A DNA stretch of 35,788 nt from Pontiellaceae bacterium B1224 (GTDB taxonomy: Bacteria > Verrucomicrobiota > Kiritimatiellia > Kiritimatiellales > Pontiellaceae): contig JAROBA010000048.1 in assembly GCA_029432815.1 (NCBI GenBank), positions 1 through 35,788 on the forward strand, in the 5' to 3' direction. Made by a program: the position numbers and the translations under genes. Under the pieces are notes generated by a model that saw only the letters and a program-made list of their open reading frames with translations, was not told the origin of the DNA and made no database searches. Shown one piece after another: positions 8,262-16,407 of this stretch. The stretch's first letter is position 1, and the number at the start of each line of letters is the position of its first letter.

Positions 8262-8305
8262 CGGAGGCACGGAGTTCAACATCGTTTCAGTTCTCTGTGA
8301 CTCCG
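8262..8305. repeat. Imperfect inverted repeat after the FKBP gene
   Basis: 8262-8274 and the reverse complement of 8293-8305 match at 11 of 13 positions. An A-tract follows at 8309-8317, which would be a T-tract on the minus strand. It could be a weak terminator of either convergent gene or a decayed interspersed repeat. Confidence 0.4.
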
Positions 8306-8332
8306 TGGTAAAAAAAATTCCGCTGTGTTTCC

Positions 8333-9913
8333 CTAGAATCCGCGGGAGTCCTGACTTTGCTTAAACAGGTCGCGAGCGAGATTCAGGTTTTTAACGAAGT
8401 CGTCCAAATACACATCCCGCTTGCCGTACGACCGGAGTGGAATGATGACCGGCTTGGGCGTTGAACTCAGTTGCCCGGGCAGCACATAGCAGATATCGGC
8501 CTTGACCATAACACCGACAAACTCGCCGCGGTCGGTTAACAGATAGTCGCCGACTTTCGGTCGGGTACCGCTGAGCGTACGAACGTTGAGATAATCTTTT
8601 CCAAGCATTGGAACCACCTCAACCAGACCGTATGCATTCACATCGGAGGGGCTGAAAAGCATCGCCGTGCGGAGACGTCGATCCTTCAGCCCCTGCATCG
8701 TGATGGGTTCCAGCGCTCCTTCGGCAGCCCCGGTTACATGGGCCAGGCTGACCTGCGGTTCAGTTGCCGGAACAATGAGAGCCCGCAGCGAGCCGGCTTT
8801 CGCCTCGCCCACCATCGGCGCAGCAACGCCGCGGACTTCAGTGATGCGGTCGGACAAGCCCCCGAAAAATGATTTTTTTAAACCGAGCGCCGTAAATTCG
8901 GCCGGTACAAGTTTGAAACCGCCGATGTTCACCAACGGCATCGCAAGCTGCTTATCGGTGCGGTACGATTTCCCATTGGATGCGTACTCGGTATAGCTGA
9001 TCATGACGCGGCGCATCGCTTCGTCGCGCCGTACCCAGACCGATTGGCTGCGCGCTTCGGCGGCGGCTTGGCGCTCCTGCTCAAGCTTCGCCAGCTTTTC
9101 AGCATCGGCTATTTCCCGTTCTTTAAGGGTGGCTACCGAGACACGCGCTTCAACCAGCTCTTCGGATACCTGTTCGGTTTTAACCTCGAGCAATTTACGC
9201 TCGGTCAATGCCACCTCAGCTTTTGCAACGGCTTCCGCTTCCGCTGACTTTGCCGAGAGCAGATCCGCCTCACGACTGGCCAATGCGGCGGAGAGCTCTT
9301 TCGCCTGCCTCTCGGCCAACCGCGTCTCTGCACGGGCCCGCATGGCCTCTGCTTTCAATGCAAAGATTTCGGAAGCGCGGTCGCCGGCCGAGCGCTCGGC
9401 ATCACGGGCAAGACGTTCGGCCTCCTCGGCTTTTTGTTCCGCCAGCTTCACCCGGGCATACGCTTCATCGGCCCGCGTTTTGGCATCCAACTCGCGTTGC
9501 TCCAGCTCCAGCGTCCGAGCTTTGGCAAGTTCGGCCTGCTGATTGACCAGTTCGGCTTCCCGCGCCGCAAGTGCCGCTCGCGATTTCGCCCGCTCTGCAG
9601 CAAGCTCGGCTTCGCGCAATCGGGCCAGGGCCTCCGCACCATCCGCTCGTTCTCGATCGGCCTTGGCTTCCGCCAATGCCGCTTGCTCCAGCGCTTTTCG
9701 GGCAATATCGGATGATTCTTTCAGCTGCGCTTCAAGACGGGCGATTTCGCTACGGTAGCCCGCCTCGTTGCGCAGCCCCTCTTCAAGGACGTGCGAGAGC
9801 CCGCTGGCGGGAACGGGAATATTCGATTGCCCGTCTCTCAGGTTGCGCGACGTGAGTGCGAGTACTGAGAGAACCATGACGTCGAGCATCACGATTAGGA
9901 TGGATCGTCGCAT
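8333..9913 (-). CDS. ExbD/MotB-like single-span protein with long coiled coil; function unknown
   Basis: 526 residues. A short basic start is followed by one membrane helix (about 4-22) with an acidic residue inside it, Asp11 in IVMLDVMVLSVLAL. This recalls ExbD, TolR and MotB, where a membrane Asp carries protons. Residues about 45-290 are an Ala/Glu/Arg-rich heptad-like stretch, predicted to be a long coiled coil outside the membrane. The last 230 residues form a globular domain I do not recognise; the stretch GDYLLTDRGEFVGVMV faintly recalls trypsin-like folds, but no catalytic triad is evident. The start has an AGAGG ribosome site and lies 10 bp after the stop of the four-helix membrane gene upstream, so the two are co-transcribed. 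Motor-like function is inferred, not shown. Confidence 0.55.
   Translation of the reverse strand: MRRSILIVMLDVMVLSVLALTSRNLRDGQSNIPVPASGLSHVLEEGLRNEAGYRSEIARLEAQLKESSDIARKALEQAALAEAKADRERADGAEALARLREAELAAERAKSRAALAAREAELVNQQAELAKARTLELEQRELDAKTRADEAYARVKLAEQKAEEAERLARDAERSAGDRASEIFALKAEAMRARAETRLAERQAKELSAALASREADLLSAKSAEAEAVAKAEVALTERKLLEVKTEQVSEELVEARVSVATLKEREIADAEKLAKLEQERQAAAEARSQSVWVRRDEAMRRVMISYTEYASNGKSYRTDKQLAMPLVNIGGFKLVPAEFTALGLKKSFFGGLSDRITEVRGVAAPMVGEAKAGSLRALIVPATEPQVSLAHVTGAAEGALEPITMQGLKDRRLRTAMLFSPSDVNAYGLVEVVPMLGKDYLNVRTLSGTRPKVGDYLLTDRGEFVGVMVKADICYVLPGQLSSTPKPVIIPLRSYGKRDVYLDDFVKNLNLARDLFKQSQDSRGF
8599..8613. repeat. TTCCA-N5-TGGAA palindrome, copy 6 (coding)
   Basis: Core AGCAT. 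On the coding strand it lies in VPMLGK, using the third possible frame. Confidence 0.85.
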
Positions 9914-9923
9914 CGTTCGGCCT

Positions 9924-10439
9924 CTAGTTGGTTTCGACCTGGCTCGTCAGCAGTTCCTGCCGAAGCGGCGTGTGATAGCCCAGACGTAGAATCACGGAAA
10001 CAATGATGCCCATCGCAGTCGAGGCATAGGCAAACATGAGCCCTGCATCGGGATAGAATGTGATCACAATAAAACTTCCAACGGAGCCCAACAGTCCGAA
10101 GTAGAGCGGGAGGTCATAGTAAATGTCGATGGCATCGAGCAGTTCGAGGGTTTTCGCGGCGTCATAGCCCGCATTTTTAACGGACTTCGTTTTAGTGAGT
10201 GCGGCCACCCAGGCAAAAATCTGGAGCACCGCCGAAATCAGCACCATCATCCAGGCCATTCGCTGTCCAACCCGCTGCGTAAGCATCCGCGCCTGCTCAA
10301 CCATCTCCGGACTGATGGCTCCGGAACCTTCCGAGATCGGCACCTCACTCGGCTTCGCCAGAAAAGAGATTCCGACTGCAATGGCAACCGTCAGGGCCAA
10401 CACACCCAAAAAAATAAAAAAACCGCGCATAAACTTCAT
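9924..10439 (-). CDS. Small membrane protein resembling MotA/TolQ/ExbB proton-channel subunits
   Basis: 171 residues with four likely membrane helices (about 6-27, 61-82, 106-127 and 130-150). The last two, linked by a short turn, read YFGLLGSVGSF then STAMGIIVSVILRLGY; this resembles the pore helices of ExbB, TolQ and MotA, which carry GLLGTV and a small-residue T/S-A-x-G motif. The cytoplasmic loop between helices 2 and 3 is only about 25 residues, much shorter than in MotA, so this would be a minimal version. A CAGGAGTG ribosome site precedes the ATG by six bases. It is the first gene of a two-gene unit with the ExbD-like coiled-coil protein. Assignment to the family is a judgement from motif and topology and would need a profile search. 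Confidence 0.5.
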   Translation of the reverse strand: MKFMRGFFIFLGVLALTVAIAVGISFLAKPSEVPISEGSGAISPEMVEQARMLTQRVGQRMAWMMVLISAVLQIFAWVAALTKTKSVKNAGYDAAKTLELLDAIDIYYDLPLYFGLLGSVGSFIVITFYPDAGLMFAYASTAMGIIVSVILRLGYHTPLRQELLTSQVETN

Positions 10440-10709
10440 TTAATTCACTCCTGTCTGTCAGCTGAATAACACTGCACCAATCAACTCTTTCGGGCCGCGC
10501 ACCTCAAGCTGTTAACGCAGTAAAATCGGATTGGCGTAAAGTGCACCCCAATACTGCACCGTTCCTAGATATTCGCTGCGTGAAAATGACCAAATGGTCT
10601 TTATCCATATTCCGTATCAATTTTCCGTTATAGACGATATTGATTGTGCTGACTCGGCATTCTGGTATTCACGCCTCCTTTTTGAGCAAAACACAATAAG
10701 GAACAGAAA
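10440..10709. other. Divergent intergenic region between the channel-like pair and satP
   Basis: 270 bp with both promoters presumably inside. A small palindrome GACCAAATGGTC lies near 10588. I see no riboswitch and no convincing sigma-54 site. Confidence 0.4.
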
Positions 10710-11285
10710 ATGAAAAATCAGGAAATGCTGGCGAATCCGGCTCCATTGGGGTTGATGGGATTCGGTATGACCACTGTACTGTTGAACATTCACAACGCCG
10801 GTTTTTTTCCAGACGCTGGAAGCATGATCATGGGCATGGGTATCTTTTTCGGGGGCATCGCGCAAATCATCGCCGGTATCCTTGAATATAAAAAAGGCAA
10901 TACTTTCGGCATGACGGCTTTTGTTTCCTACGGTTCGTTCTGGCTGACACTGGTGGCACTTTGGATTCTTCCTAAGCTTGGAGTTGCAACAGCTCCTCCT
11001 CGCGAATTTGTGGGTTGCTATTTACTCATGTGGGGCATTTTTACCGGCCTGATGTTTATCGGGACCCTGAAAAAAAACAAAGCTCTGCAGTTTATCTTCG
11101 GTTCCCTGACAATTCTCTTCATCCTGCTCGCGGTCGAACACTGGGTGCCGGAGCATGCGGCCCACCTCATTGGAAAAATCGCCGGGTTTGAAGGCATCCT
11201 CTGCGGCGCAAGCGCCATCTACCTCGCCATGGCTGAAGTCATCAACGAAGCTCACGGGAAGGCCCTGCTGCCGATCGGCGAATAA
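10710..11285 (+). CDS. satP: Acetate/succinate transporter, GPR1/FUN34/YaaH (SatP) family
   Basis: 191 residues, the normal bacterial length. The family signature NPAPLGLMGFGMTT lies at the N-terminus (residues 9-22). Six hydrophobic helices fill the rest, as expected for this inner-membrane channel for acetate and succinate coupled to protons. The segment FFGGIAQIIAGILEYKKGNTFG is another conserved landmark, joining helices 2 and 3. A ribosome site AAGGAA lies six bases before the ATG. It is followed by a gap without an obvious terminator and appears monocistronic. It may help take up or release acetate from fermentation, which is inference. Confidence 0.93.
   Translation: MKNQEMLANPAPLGLMGFGMTTVLLNIHNAGFFPDAGSMIMGMGIFFGGIAQIIAGILEYKKGNTFGMTAFVSYGSFWLTLVALWILPKLGVATAPPREFVGCYLLMWGIFTGLMFIGTLKKNKALQFIFGSLTILFILLAVEHWVPEHAAHLIGKIAGFEGILCGASAIYLAMAEVINEAHGKALLPIGE
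10807..10821. repeat. TTCCA-N5-TGGAA palindrome, copy 7 (in satP)
   Basis: Core GACGC, encoding FPDAGS. The same 15-mer recurs at 18376 in another reading frame. Confidence 0.85.
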
Positions 11286-11590
11286 ACATTCACTGATTCA
11301 GCTGAAAGCCCCATCGAAAAATGCGTGTCCAATGATTGGAAAAATAAACCAGGGAAGGTGCCGGTCCCGAAATAACGTAATCATTGCACATTCTCCCCGC
11401 TTGCGTCTTATCCAGCTGCGGCAGAGCAGCCCGCACCCCATTTTCCATCTGGAATGAACTCTCTCTACAGCAACCGCGTTTTTAGAAAACCCCCACCAAA
11501 AACAACATTATTCAAAATAATTAAATATTTATTTCGCCAACACTCAAAAAAAGAGTTAGACATGCATCTCATTCAATTAAGGAAATACAG
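11286..11590. other. Intergenic region and probable long leader of the cold-shock gene
   Basis: The left part holds a one-mismatch copy of the palindrome (11327-11341). The right part, about 11460-11590, is AT-rich and gene-free just upstream of the cold-shock gene; long structured leaders are typical for csp genes, so it may be a temperature-responsive 5' UTR. No specific element is recognisable. Confidence 0.4.
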
Positions 11591-11794
11591 ATGAATACAG
11601 GTACAGTTAAATGGTTCAGCTCCGAAAAGGGCTTCGGTTTTATCACTCCCGATGAAGGTGGAACCGATATGTTCGTACACCACTCGGAAATTCAGGTTTC
11701 CGGTTACGCCACCCTCGATGAAGGCCAGAAGGTCTCCTACGAAGTGGGTCAGGGTCAGAAAGGCCCATGTGCGACCAACGTAACACCTATGTAA
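11591..11794 (+). CDS. csp: Cold-shock protein, CspA family
   Basis: 67 residues, a single OB-fold cold-shock domain. RNP1 is KGFGFI (13-18) and RNP2 is MFVHH (27-31); both contact single-stranded RNA or DNA. The N-terminus [19 protein letters not shown] is canonical, and such proteins act as cytoplasmic RNA chaperones. TAAGGAAATACAG before the ATG gives a good ribosome site. A strong terminator follows within 30 bp, so the gene is monocistronic. The C-terminus [13 protein letters not shown] includes the usual KGPxAxNV. Confidence 0.97.
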   Translation: MNTGTVKWFSSEKGFGFITPDEGGTDMFVHHSEIQVSGYATLDEGQKVSYEVGQGQKGPCATNVTPM

Positions 11795-11819
11795 GATCTA
11801 AGCTTTTATAGGTTTTGAT

Positions 11820-11846
11820 AAGGCGTCCAGTGGACGCCTTTTTTTT
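11820..11846 (+). terminator. Rho-independent terminator of the cold-shock gene
   Basis: AAGGCGTCC and GGACGCCTT form a perfect nine-pair stem with a three-base loop, followed by a run of eight T. Confidence 0.92.
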
Positions 11847-11919
11847 GTATCGCGCGCCTGTCCAGATTCCGACGACTTGGCGTCGCGCCTACATTTATTA
11901 AGGCTGGATATGCCCCCCC

Positions 11920-11945
11920 AAAAAAAAAGCCAGCAACCTGCCGGC
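11920..11945 (-). terminator. Rho-independent terminator of the nitronate monooxygenase-like gene
   Basis: On the minus strand GCCGGCA pairs with TGCTGGC (one G-U) across a three-base loop, followed by nine T. It starts 19 bp after the stop codon. Confidence 0.88.
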
Positions 11946-11963
11946 ATCTAAGTTTATCGGGCG

Positions 11964-13397
11964 TTATGTACCGAGAATAACCCGAATCACATCCGCCGCA
12001 GAAAATTCGGCAGTGCCATCAGAACAGAATCGGCCGATATTCAGGAGATCATCGCCCATCGTAACCAGTGTTTTCTCTTCCGTTCCATCCGGCAGACGCT
12101 GCGGATAACCGATATCCGCCGCCAAGGCATTACACAGGCACTTACGCCCAACCGTATCCTCTTCTCGTCCGCCCTTGCCAACATAAGCCGAAACCGGCTC
12201 AGCGGCACAACGATAACCAATCTTTCCGTCATCACGCCTGTATGGCGTACGAAGAAATCCAATATCACAAATGCGGCGGCGCTTTTCATAGACCGATACA
12301 TCGGAAAGGCTCCCAGCCAGGTCTGCCACTTTAAAAGGAAACCCCGTCGGTGATGCCACCGGATCCGTAAACACACGCGCTTCACCCGCGAGTGCCCGGC
12401 GCACCAGCTCATGCCGCGTTTCCGCAATTAACCCCGACTCCTCGCAAAGACCAAAGGCCGTTCCCACCTGCACGCCTGCAGCACCGGCTGCCAGCGCGGC
12501 GGCCATGCCCTCTGGCGATCCATAGGAGCCGGCCAACCAGAACGGCAGTCCGAATTCACGAAACTTAGCCAATTTAGCATCGTCGCGCGGCCCGTAAACC
12601 GGTTCGCCGCTCTCGCTTAAATCGCCGCAACCGCGCGGAGGGGCATTATGACCGCCAGCCATATTGGCCTCGACAATAAATCCTTCAATACTTCCATTGG
12701 CTTTTTTCAACAATATATTGGCCAGCGATTCCGTGGTTACAATGGGGAAAAAATCCGGGCGTTTTAATGTTCCAGGCACTGGAACACCATCCATCAAGCC
12801 TTTCGGGTCAAAAGACGTATTAACGATTTCTGTATCGCCATTCTTTCCGGCCACAACAATCGGATACTCAACCGGCTCGTGATTTGACAACGAATCCAGA
12901 ATACCCGGAATGGTCAGAGGAATGCCCGCCCCCATAATCACAACCGACACGCCGGCAAGCATAGCCCCGTAGATGGAAGGCAAATGCGGAAGCTGAATCT
13001 TTTCGAGATAGTTTATGCCAACTGGTTTGTCATGCCCCTCTTTCGACAAAAACACCTCTACGAAATTTCCCACAATACACAGCTCCTGCGGCGCACGAAG
13101 TCCCTCGAGCGTATGCATTGGTATATGGCGATAGGGCTTATGCTCCGGCAAGCCCTTCGGCATATAAAAAAGATCAATAACCCGACGGGCCATATCAGGA
13201 AAAGGAAAATGCTCCAATGCGCGCTGGACATGGCCACCCGGATCACCATATTGAAGCCTTCTGGCCACAACCGCATCAAGTGCCGTTCCGGAAACGACGC
13301 CTAGCTGGCCGAGTTTGGATACCGTACTGGCCAAGCGCCAATCCGATATACCAAAACCCATCCCGCCCTGAATAATCTGAGGTTTTTTAATGTGCAT
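11964..13397 (-). CDS. Nitronate monooxygenase/2-nitropropane dioxygenase-family flavoprotein
   Basis: 477 residues, longer than classical nitronate monooxygenases (about 320-380), and fitting the larger subgroup. It begins with the family start PQIIQGGMGFGISDWRLAS. Phosphate-binding and active-site segments are visible: GFIVEANMAGGHNAPPRG, and then FWLAGSYGSPEGMAAALAAGAAGVQVGTAF, which should bind FMN. The C-terminal 100 residues carry several cysteines (RRRICDIGFLRTPYR, GRKCLCNAL) that are not part of the core fold. The true substrate is unknown. No clear ribosome site precedes the ATG at 13397. Convergent with the cold-shock gene, each has its own terminator. Confidence 0.82.
   Translation of the reverse strand: MHIKKPQIIQGGMGFGISDWRLASTVSKLGQLGVVSGTALDAVVARRLQYGDPGGHVQRALEHFPFPDMARRVIDLFYMPKGLPEHKPYRHIPMHTLEGLRAPQELCIVGNFVEVFLSKEGHDKPVGINYLEKIQLPHLPSIYGAMLAGVSVVIMGAGIPLTIPGILDSLSNHEPVEYPIVVAGKNGDTEIVNTSFDPKGLMDGVPVPGTLKRPDFFPIVTTESLANILLKKANGSIEGFIVEANMAGGHNAPPRGCGDLSESGEPVYGPRDDAKLAKFREFGLPFWLAGSYGSPEGMAAALAAGAAGVQVGTAFGLCEESGLIAETRHELVRRALAGEARVFTDPVASPTGFPFKVADLAGSLSDVSVYEKRRRICDIGFLRTPYRRDDGKIGYRCAAEPVSAYVGKGGREEDTVGRKCLCNALAADIGYPQRLPDGTEEKTLVTMGDDLLNIGRFCSDGTAEFSAADVIRVILGT
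12770..12784. repeat. TTCCA-N5-TGGAA palindrome, copy 8 (coding)
   Basis: Core GGCAC, encoding VPVPGT on the minus strand. Confidence 0.8.
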
Positions 13398-13457
13398 TTG
13401 ACGACAACTATGACCGCGACTGATTCGAATATCGACAATAATCTCAACAAGAAACGA

Positions 13458-14285
13458 CTAGTCGCTTCTCTGACTTTCCCACACCTGAATCGCCCGCTTC
13501 CGTTCGGTCCCCCAGCGGTATCCACCCTGCGCCCCCGTTTCCCGAATCACACGATGACAGGGAATCAGAAATCCAATGGGATTTGTCCCAACAGCCGTCC
13601 CGACTGCACGCGATGCGCCCGGACTCTCAACAAACCTGGCCAGATGTCCATAACTGACCAACTGCCCTTCCGGTACCTGCAGTAGTGCCTGCCAGACCTT
13701 CACCTGAAAGTCGGTACCTTTCACATACGCCTTCAGCGGTTCCTTAGCATGAAGTTCTTTGCCAAAAATTCTACCGCACAATTCCCCAGCCACCCGATCA
13801 TCTCTTTCCAAACTGGCATGCGGCCAGCGCTGCTCAAGATTTTTCCAATGGGTGGAAAATTCCAATGCCTGGAAAAATGAGAGATGGCAGATCCCCCGCG
13901 AATTCACAGCAACCAGACAATCGCCGAAGGGAGTTTCTGCGACGCCCCCCTTAATGATCCAACCGGCGCCTCCGGTTTTAATTTCGCCCGGCGTTGCCGC
14001 CTCCATACGAATACAAAGATCGTGCAAACGACCGGGGCCCGATAATCCGGATTCGATGGCCGAATCCAGCACACTGTTACCTTCCCGCAGTCGCTGTTTT
14101 GCATCCGACAATGTCAGGCACTTCAGGAAATCCTTCGGTGTAATCCCGGCCCATCGCGAAAAAAGCCGATGAAAATGAGAGGCACTTAAGCCCGCAACTG
14201 CAGCCAAACAGTCGAGGTTCGGTTGCTGTTCGCGGTGTTCATTGATATACCGAATCACTTTAGCGATGCGCTCATAATCACTCAT
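13458..14285 (-). CDS. Ada-like AraC regulator fused to methylated-DNA-cysteine methyltransferase
   Basis: 275 residues from the chosen start MSDYERIAKVIRYINEH; an in-frame ATG at 14354 would add 23 residues, but the Ada-like family normally starts at this DYERI segment. Residues about 1-90 are an AraC-type helix-turn-helix (GLSASHFHRLFSRWAGITPKDFL). The C-terminal domain is an O6-alkylguanine methyltransferase with Cys243 in PCHRV as the alkyl acceptor, and the preceding GTNPIGFLI is conserved. The N-terminal zinc domain of E. coli Ada, which senses methyl phosphotriesters, is missing, so how induction works here is open. It stands alone on the minus strand, with a strong hairpin 250 bp upstream of its start. 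Confidence 0.9.
   Translation of the reverse strand: MSDYERIAKVIRYINEHREQQPNLDCLAAVAGLSASHFHRLFSRWAGITPKDFLKCLTLSDAKQRLREGNSVLDSAIESGLSGPGRLHDLCIRMEAATPGEIKTGGAGWIIKGGVAETPFGDCLVAVNSRGICHLSFFQALEFSTHWKNLEQRWPHASLERDDRVAGELCGRIFGKELHAKEPLKAYVKGTDFQVKVWQALLQVPEGQLVSYGHLARFVESPGASRAVGTAVGTNPIGFLIPCHRVIRETGAQGGYRWGTERKRAIQVWESQRSD
13843..13857. repeat. TTCCA-N5-TGGAA palindrome, copy 9 (in the Ada-like gene)
   Basis: Core ATGGG. It is separated by only two bases from copy 10, so the two form a tandem pair encoding part of FQALEFSTHWK. Confidence 0.8.
13860..13874. repeat. TTCCA-N5-TGGAA palindrome, copy 10 (in the Ada-like gene)
   Basis: Core ATGCC, identical to the copy at 34346. In both cases the coding strand reads FQALE. 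Confidence 0.85.
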
Positions 14286-14535
14286 CCCGGCACTATGCCA
14301 CGGGCACTCATCCCCGCCCACCCGATTCGTATCGCAAAGCATCCGCAGAACCAACCCAAAAGAAGTGATACCTCACACAAGCGCATCCAAACAAAGATTC
14401 CATAACATCACACCGCAATCCTTTCCAAGGACGGAGCAGCGAATGATCACAATCCGACCTCTTCGTCACCGGCACTCACTGCTTAAAAAAACAGTCCCGC
14501 GTTCCAGATACATCCCGCTTCAAAACAGAAGAATA

Positions 14536-14571
14536 TTAAATCCAGATTTACGATCGTGCATCTGGATTTAA
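14536..14571. repeat. 12-bp perfect inverted repeat upstream of the Ada-like gene
   Basis: TTAAATCCAGAT (14536-14547) and ATCTGGATTTAA (14560-14571) pair perfectly across 12 bases. No T-run follows on either strand, so it looks more like an operator or RNA structure than a terminator. Confidence 0.7.
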
Positions 14572-14641
14572 CATACCATATCTGGCATGTTGCTGAAAAA
14601 GATGAACCTTTCTCCTGCTGATCATCTTTCTATGAAGAGCC

Positions 14642-14676
14642 AAAAAAGGGACGTTTCCAATGATTGGAAACGTCCC
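14642..14676 (-). terminator. Rho-independent terminator of lysA-dapA-dapB, built on the palindrome
   Basis: 14648-14676 is a 29-nt perfect palindromic stem (arms GGGACGTTTCCAAT and its complement) whose core is TTCCAATGATTGGAA (14655-14669, palindrome copy 11). On the minus strand it is followed by six T. It lies 27 bp after the dapB stop. Confidence 0.9.
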
Positions 14677-14703
14677 ATATCCGAATACAACCTTAACCGT
14701 TTG

Positions 14704-15528
14704 CTACAACCCTAAAACCTGCTTCATGGCATCTTTCATTGTATAGAGTCTGGGTTCTTTCTCCGCCACCCAGACTGCGGCCTGTAGAGCGCCGATTGCA
14801 AAAACGTCGCGGCTGGTTGCACGGTGCGACAGCTCCAGCAGTTCGCCGACGCCGGCCATCATGACCGTGTGATCGCCCACAATATCGCCGCCACGGATCG
14901 CATGGAAACCGATTTCTTTTTCCGGGCGTTCGCCCGGCAGTCCGGTACGCCCGTCCACCTGAACATCTTTTAGATTCCAGCCATAGCCATCGGCCGCTGC
15001 CTGCCCGAGCATCAGCGCCGTTCCGCTCGGCGAATCCTTTTTCAGATTATGGTGGCTTTCCAGCACTTCAATATCATAGCCCTTGCCCTTGAGCGACCGA
15101 GCCCCGATCTCCACCAAATGGCAGAGCAGGTTAATACCCAGACTCATGTTGCCTGAAAGCACCACCGCCGTCTTTTCGGCGGCGGTTTCAACCACCGCAA
15201 TCTCAGCCTCGTTTAACCCGGTGGTACCGATCACCCAGGCCGTGCCCCACTCTGCAATACGCGATGCGTTGGCCGCCGTAGCGGAAGGTGCTGAAAACTC
15301 AATAATGACGTCTGCGTCGGGGCCGACTTCAGCCAGATCGGAAACAACGCTGATGCCGGCAGCCTTACAACCGGCCATCACGCCGGCATCGGTTCCAATA
15401 CCTGGAACTCCCGGGACATCCACTGCACCGTGCAGTTCCAAACCCTGTACTTTTTCTTCCAGAACACAACGGATCAATGCTTTTCCCATACGTCCGCAAG
15501 CGCCCTGGATTACCACTTTTGCAGCCAT
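14704..15528 (-). CDS. dapB: 4-hydroxy-tetrahydrodipicolinate reductase
   Basis: 274 residues, normal length. It reduces 4-hydroxy-tetrahydrodipicolinate with NAD(P)H in the diaminopimelate/lysine pathway, in the cytoplasm. The nucleotide-binding GACGRMG lies at 9-15. The signature ESHHNLKKDSPSGTA carries catalytic His159/His160 and Lys163. The DapB C-terminal segment GRTGLPGERPEKEIGFHAIRGGDIVGDH is complete. The start codon overlaps the dapA stop (TAATG), with GCAGGAG seven bases upstream inside dapA, so translation is probably coupled. It is the last gene of the lysA-dapA-dapB operon and is followed by a strong terminator. Confidence 0.98.
   Translation of the reverse strand: MAAKVVIQGACGRMGKALIRCVLEEKVQGLELHGAVDVPGVPGIGTDAGVMAGCKAAGISVVSDLAEVGPDADVIIEFSAPSATAANASRIAEWGTAWVIGTTGLNEAEIAVVETAAEKTAVVLSGNMSLGINLLCHLVEIGARSLKGKGYDIEVLESHHNLKKDSPSGTALMLGQAAADGYGWNLKDVQVDGRTGLPGERPEKEIGFHAIRGGDIVGDHTVMMAGVGELLELSHRATSRDVFAIGALQAAVWVAEKEPRLYTMKDAMKQVLGL
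15393..15407. repeat. TTCCA-N5-TGGAA palindrome, copy 12 (in dapB)
   Basis: Core ATACC, encoding VPGIGT. Confidence 0.8.
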
Positions 15529-16397
15529 TATAAAACTCCTGCAGCTTCAAGCGACGCGCGTAGCACCGCTTTCTTTTCGTCGGTCGTCGAACACATCGGC
15601 AAACGGTACGTCTCCAGAATCATGCCTTTCATGGCCATGGCGGCCTTGATTGGAATCGGGTTAGTATCAATAAAGATATCCTCGAACAGTTGCGCATATT
15701 TATCGTGTAGTAACTGCGCTTCATCAAAAGCCCCGTTCAGGGCGGCGGAAACCAACGCAACCACCTCGACTGGAATAAGGTTCGATGCGACGGAAATAAC
15801 ACCGCATCCGCCGGCCTTAATCATCGGAAGCGCCAACGAGTCGTCGCCCGACATCACTTCAATATCACACAGGTTTTTAATATCCGTCACACGCTGAACC
15901 GAACCCGCTGCTTCCTTGATAGAAACAATGTGTTCGTGCTTTGCGAGCTCCGCGACAACATCCAATGGAATCTCGCAGGCCGATCGCCCGGGCACATTAT
16001 AAAGCACCACCGGCACGCCGATATCGGCTACCGCAGAGAAATGCTGAATCAGTCCGGCGTTATTCGGCTTGTTGTAATACGGCGTCACCTGCAACGTACC
16101 GTCCACACCGAATTCCTTCGCGGCGGCGGTCAGCTCGATGGCTTCGGCGGTCGAGTTCGCGCCGGTTCCCGCCATAATTTTAACGCGCCCAGCGGCCACA
16201 TCCGTGACGGTTTTAATCACCCGCAAATGTTCATCCGTACGCAGGGTCGGCGACTCGCCGGTTGTTCCGACCGGAACAATGCCCGCCACGCCGCCGGCAA
16301 TCTGGAATTCAACCAGTTCGACCAGTTTCTGCCAATCGACTTCGCCCGTTGCGGTGAATGGCGTCACCAGAGCGGTATATACACCTGTAAAATACAT
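15528..16397 (-). CDS. dapA: 4-hydroxy-tetrahydrodipicolinate synthase
   Basis: 289 residues from the ATG at 16397, chosen because AAGGAG lies six bases before it; an ATG seven codons earlier would start inside the lysA stop region. The enzyme condenses pyruvate and aspartate semialdehyde, the first committed step toward diaminopimelate and lysine. The key residues match the E. coli numbering: GTTGESPTL (44-52), Tyr133 in LYNVPGR and the Schiff-base Lys161 in VSIKEAAG. It lies 10 bp after lysA and overlaps dapB. Confidence 0.98.
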   Translation of the reverse strand: MYFTGVYTALVTPFTATGEVDWQKLVELVEFQIAGGVAGIVPVGTTGESPTLRTDEHLRVIKTVTDVAAGRVKIMAGTGANSTAEAIELTAAAKEFGVDGTLQVTPYYNKPNNAGLIQHFSAVADIGVPVVLYNVPGRSACEIPLDVVAELAKHEHIVSIKEAAGSVQRVTDIKNLCDIEVMSGDDSLALPMIKAGGCGVISVASNLIPVEVVALVSAALNGAFDEAQLLHDKYAQLFEDIFIDTNPIPIKAAMAMKGMILETYRLPMCSTTDEKKAVLRASLEAAGVL

Positions 16398-16407
16398 GTT
16401 CTTCTCC

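Larger units (their letters stand above)
14286..14703. other. Gap between the Ada-like gene and dapB
   Basis: About 420 bp without a convincing gene. It contains the dapB terminator (14642-14676) and an independent 12-bp hairpin (14536-14571); the rest shows no recognised feature. Confidence 0.5.

Noticed and set aside
11340-11400. GGTGCCGGTCCCGAAAT as a copy of the 25-nt inverted repeat
   Set aside because: Only a short GGTCCCG core is shared, too little to claim membership.
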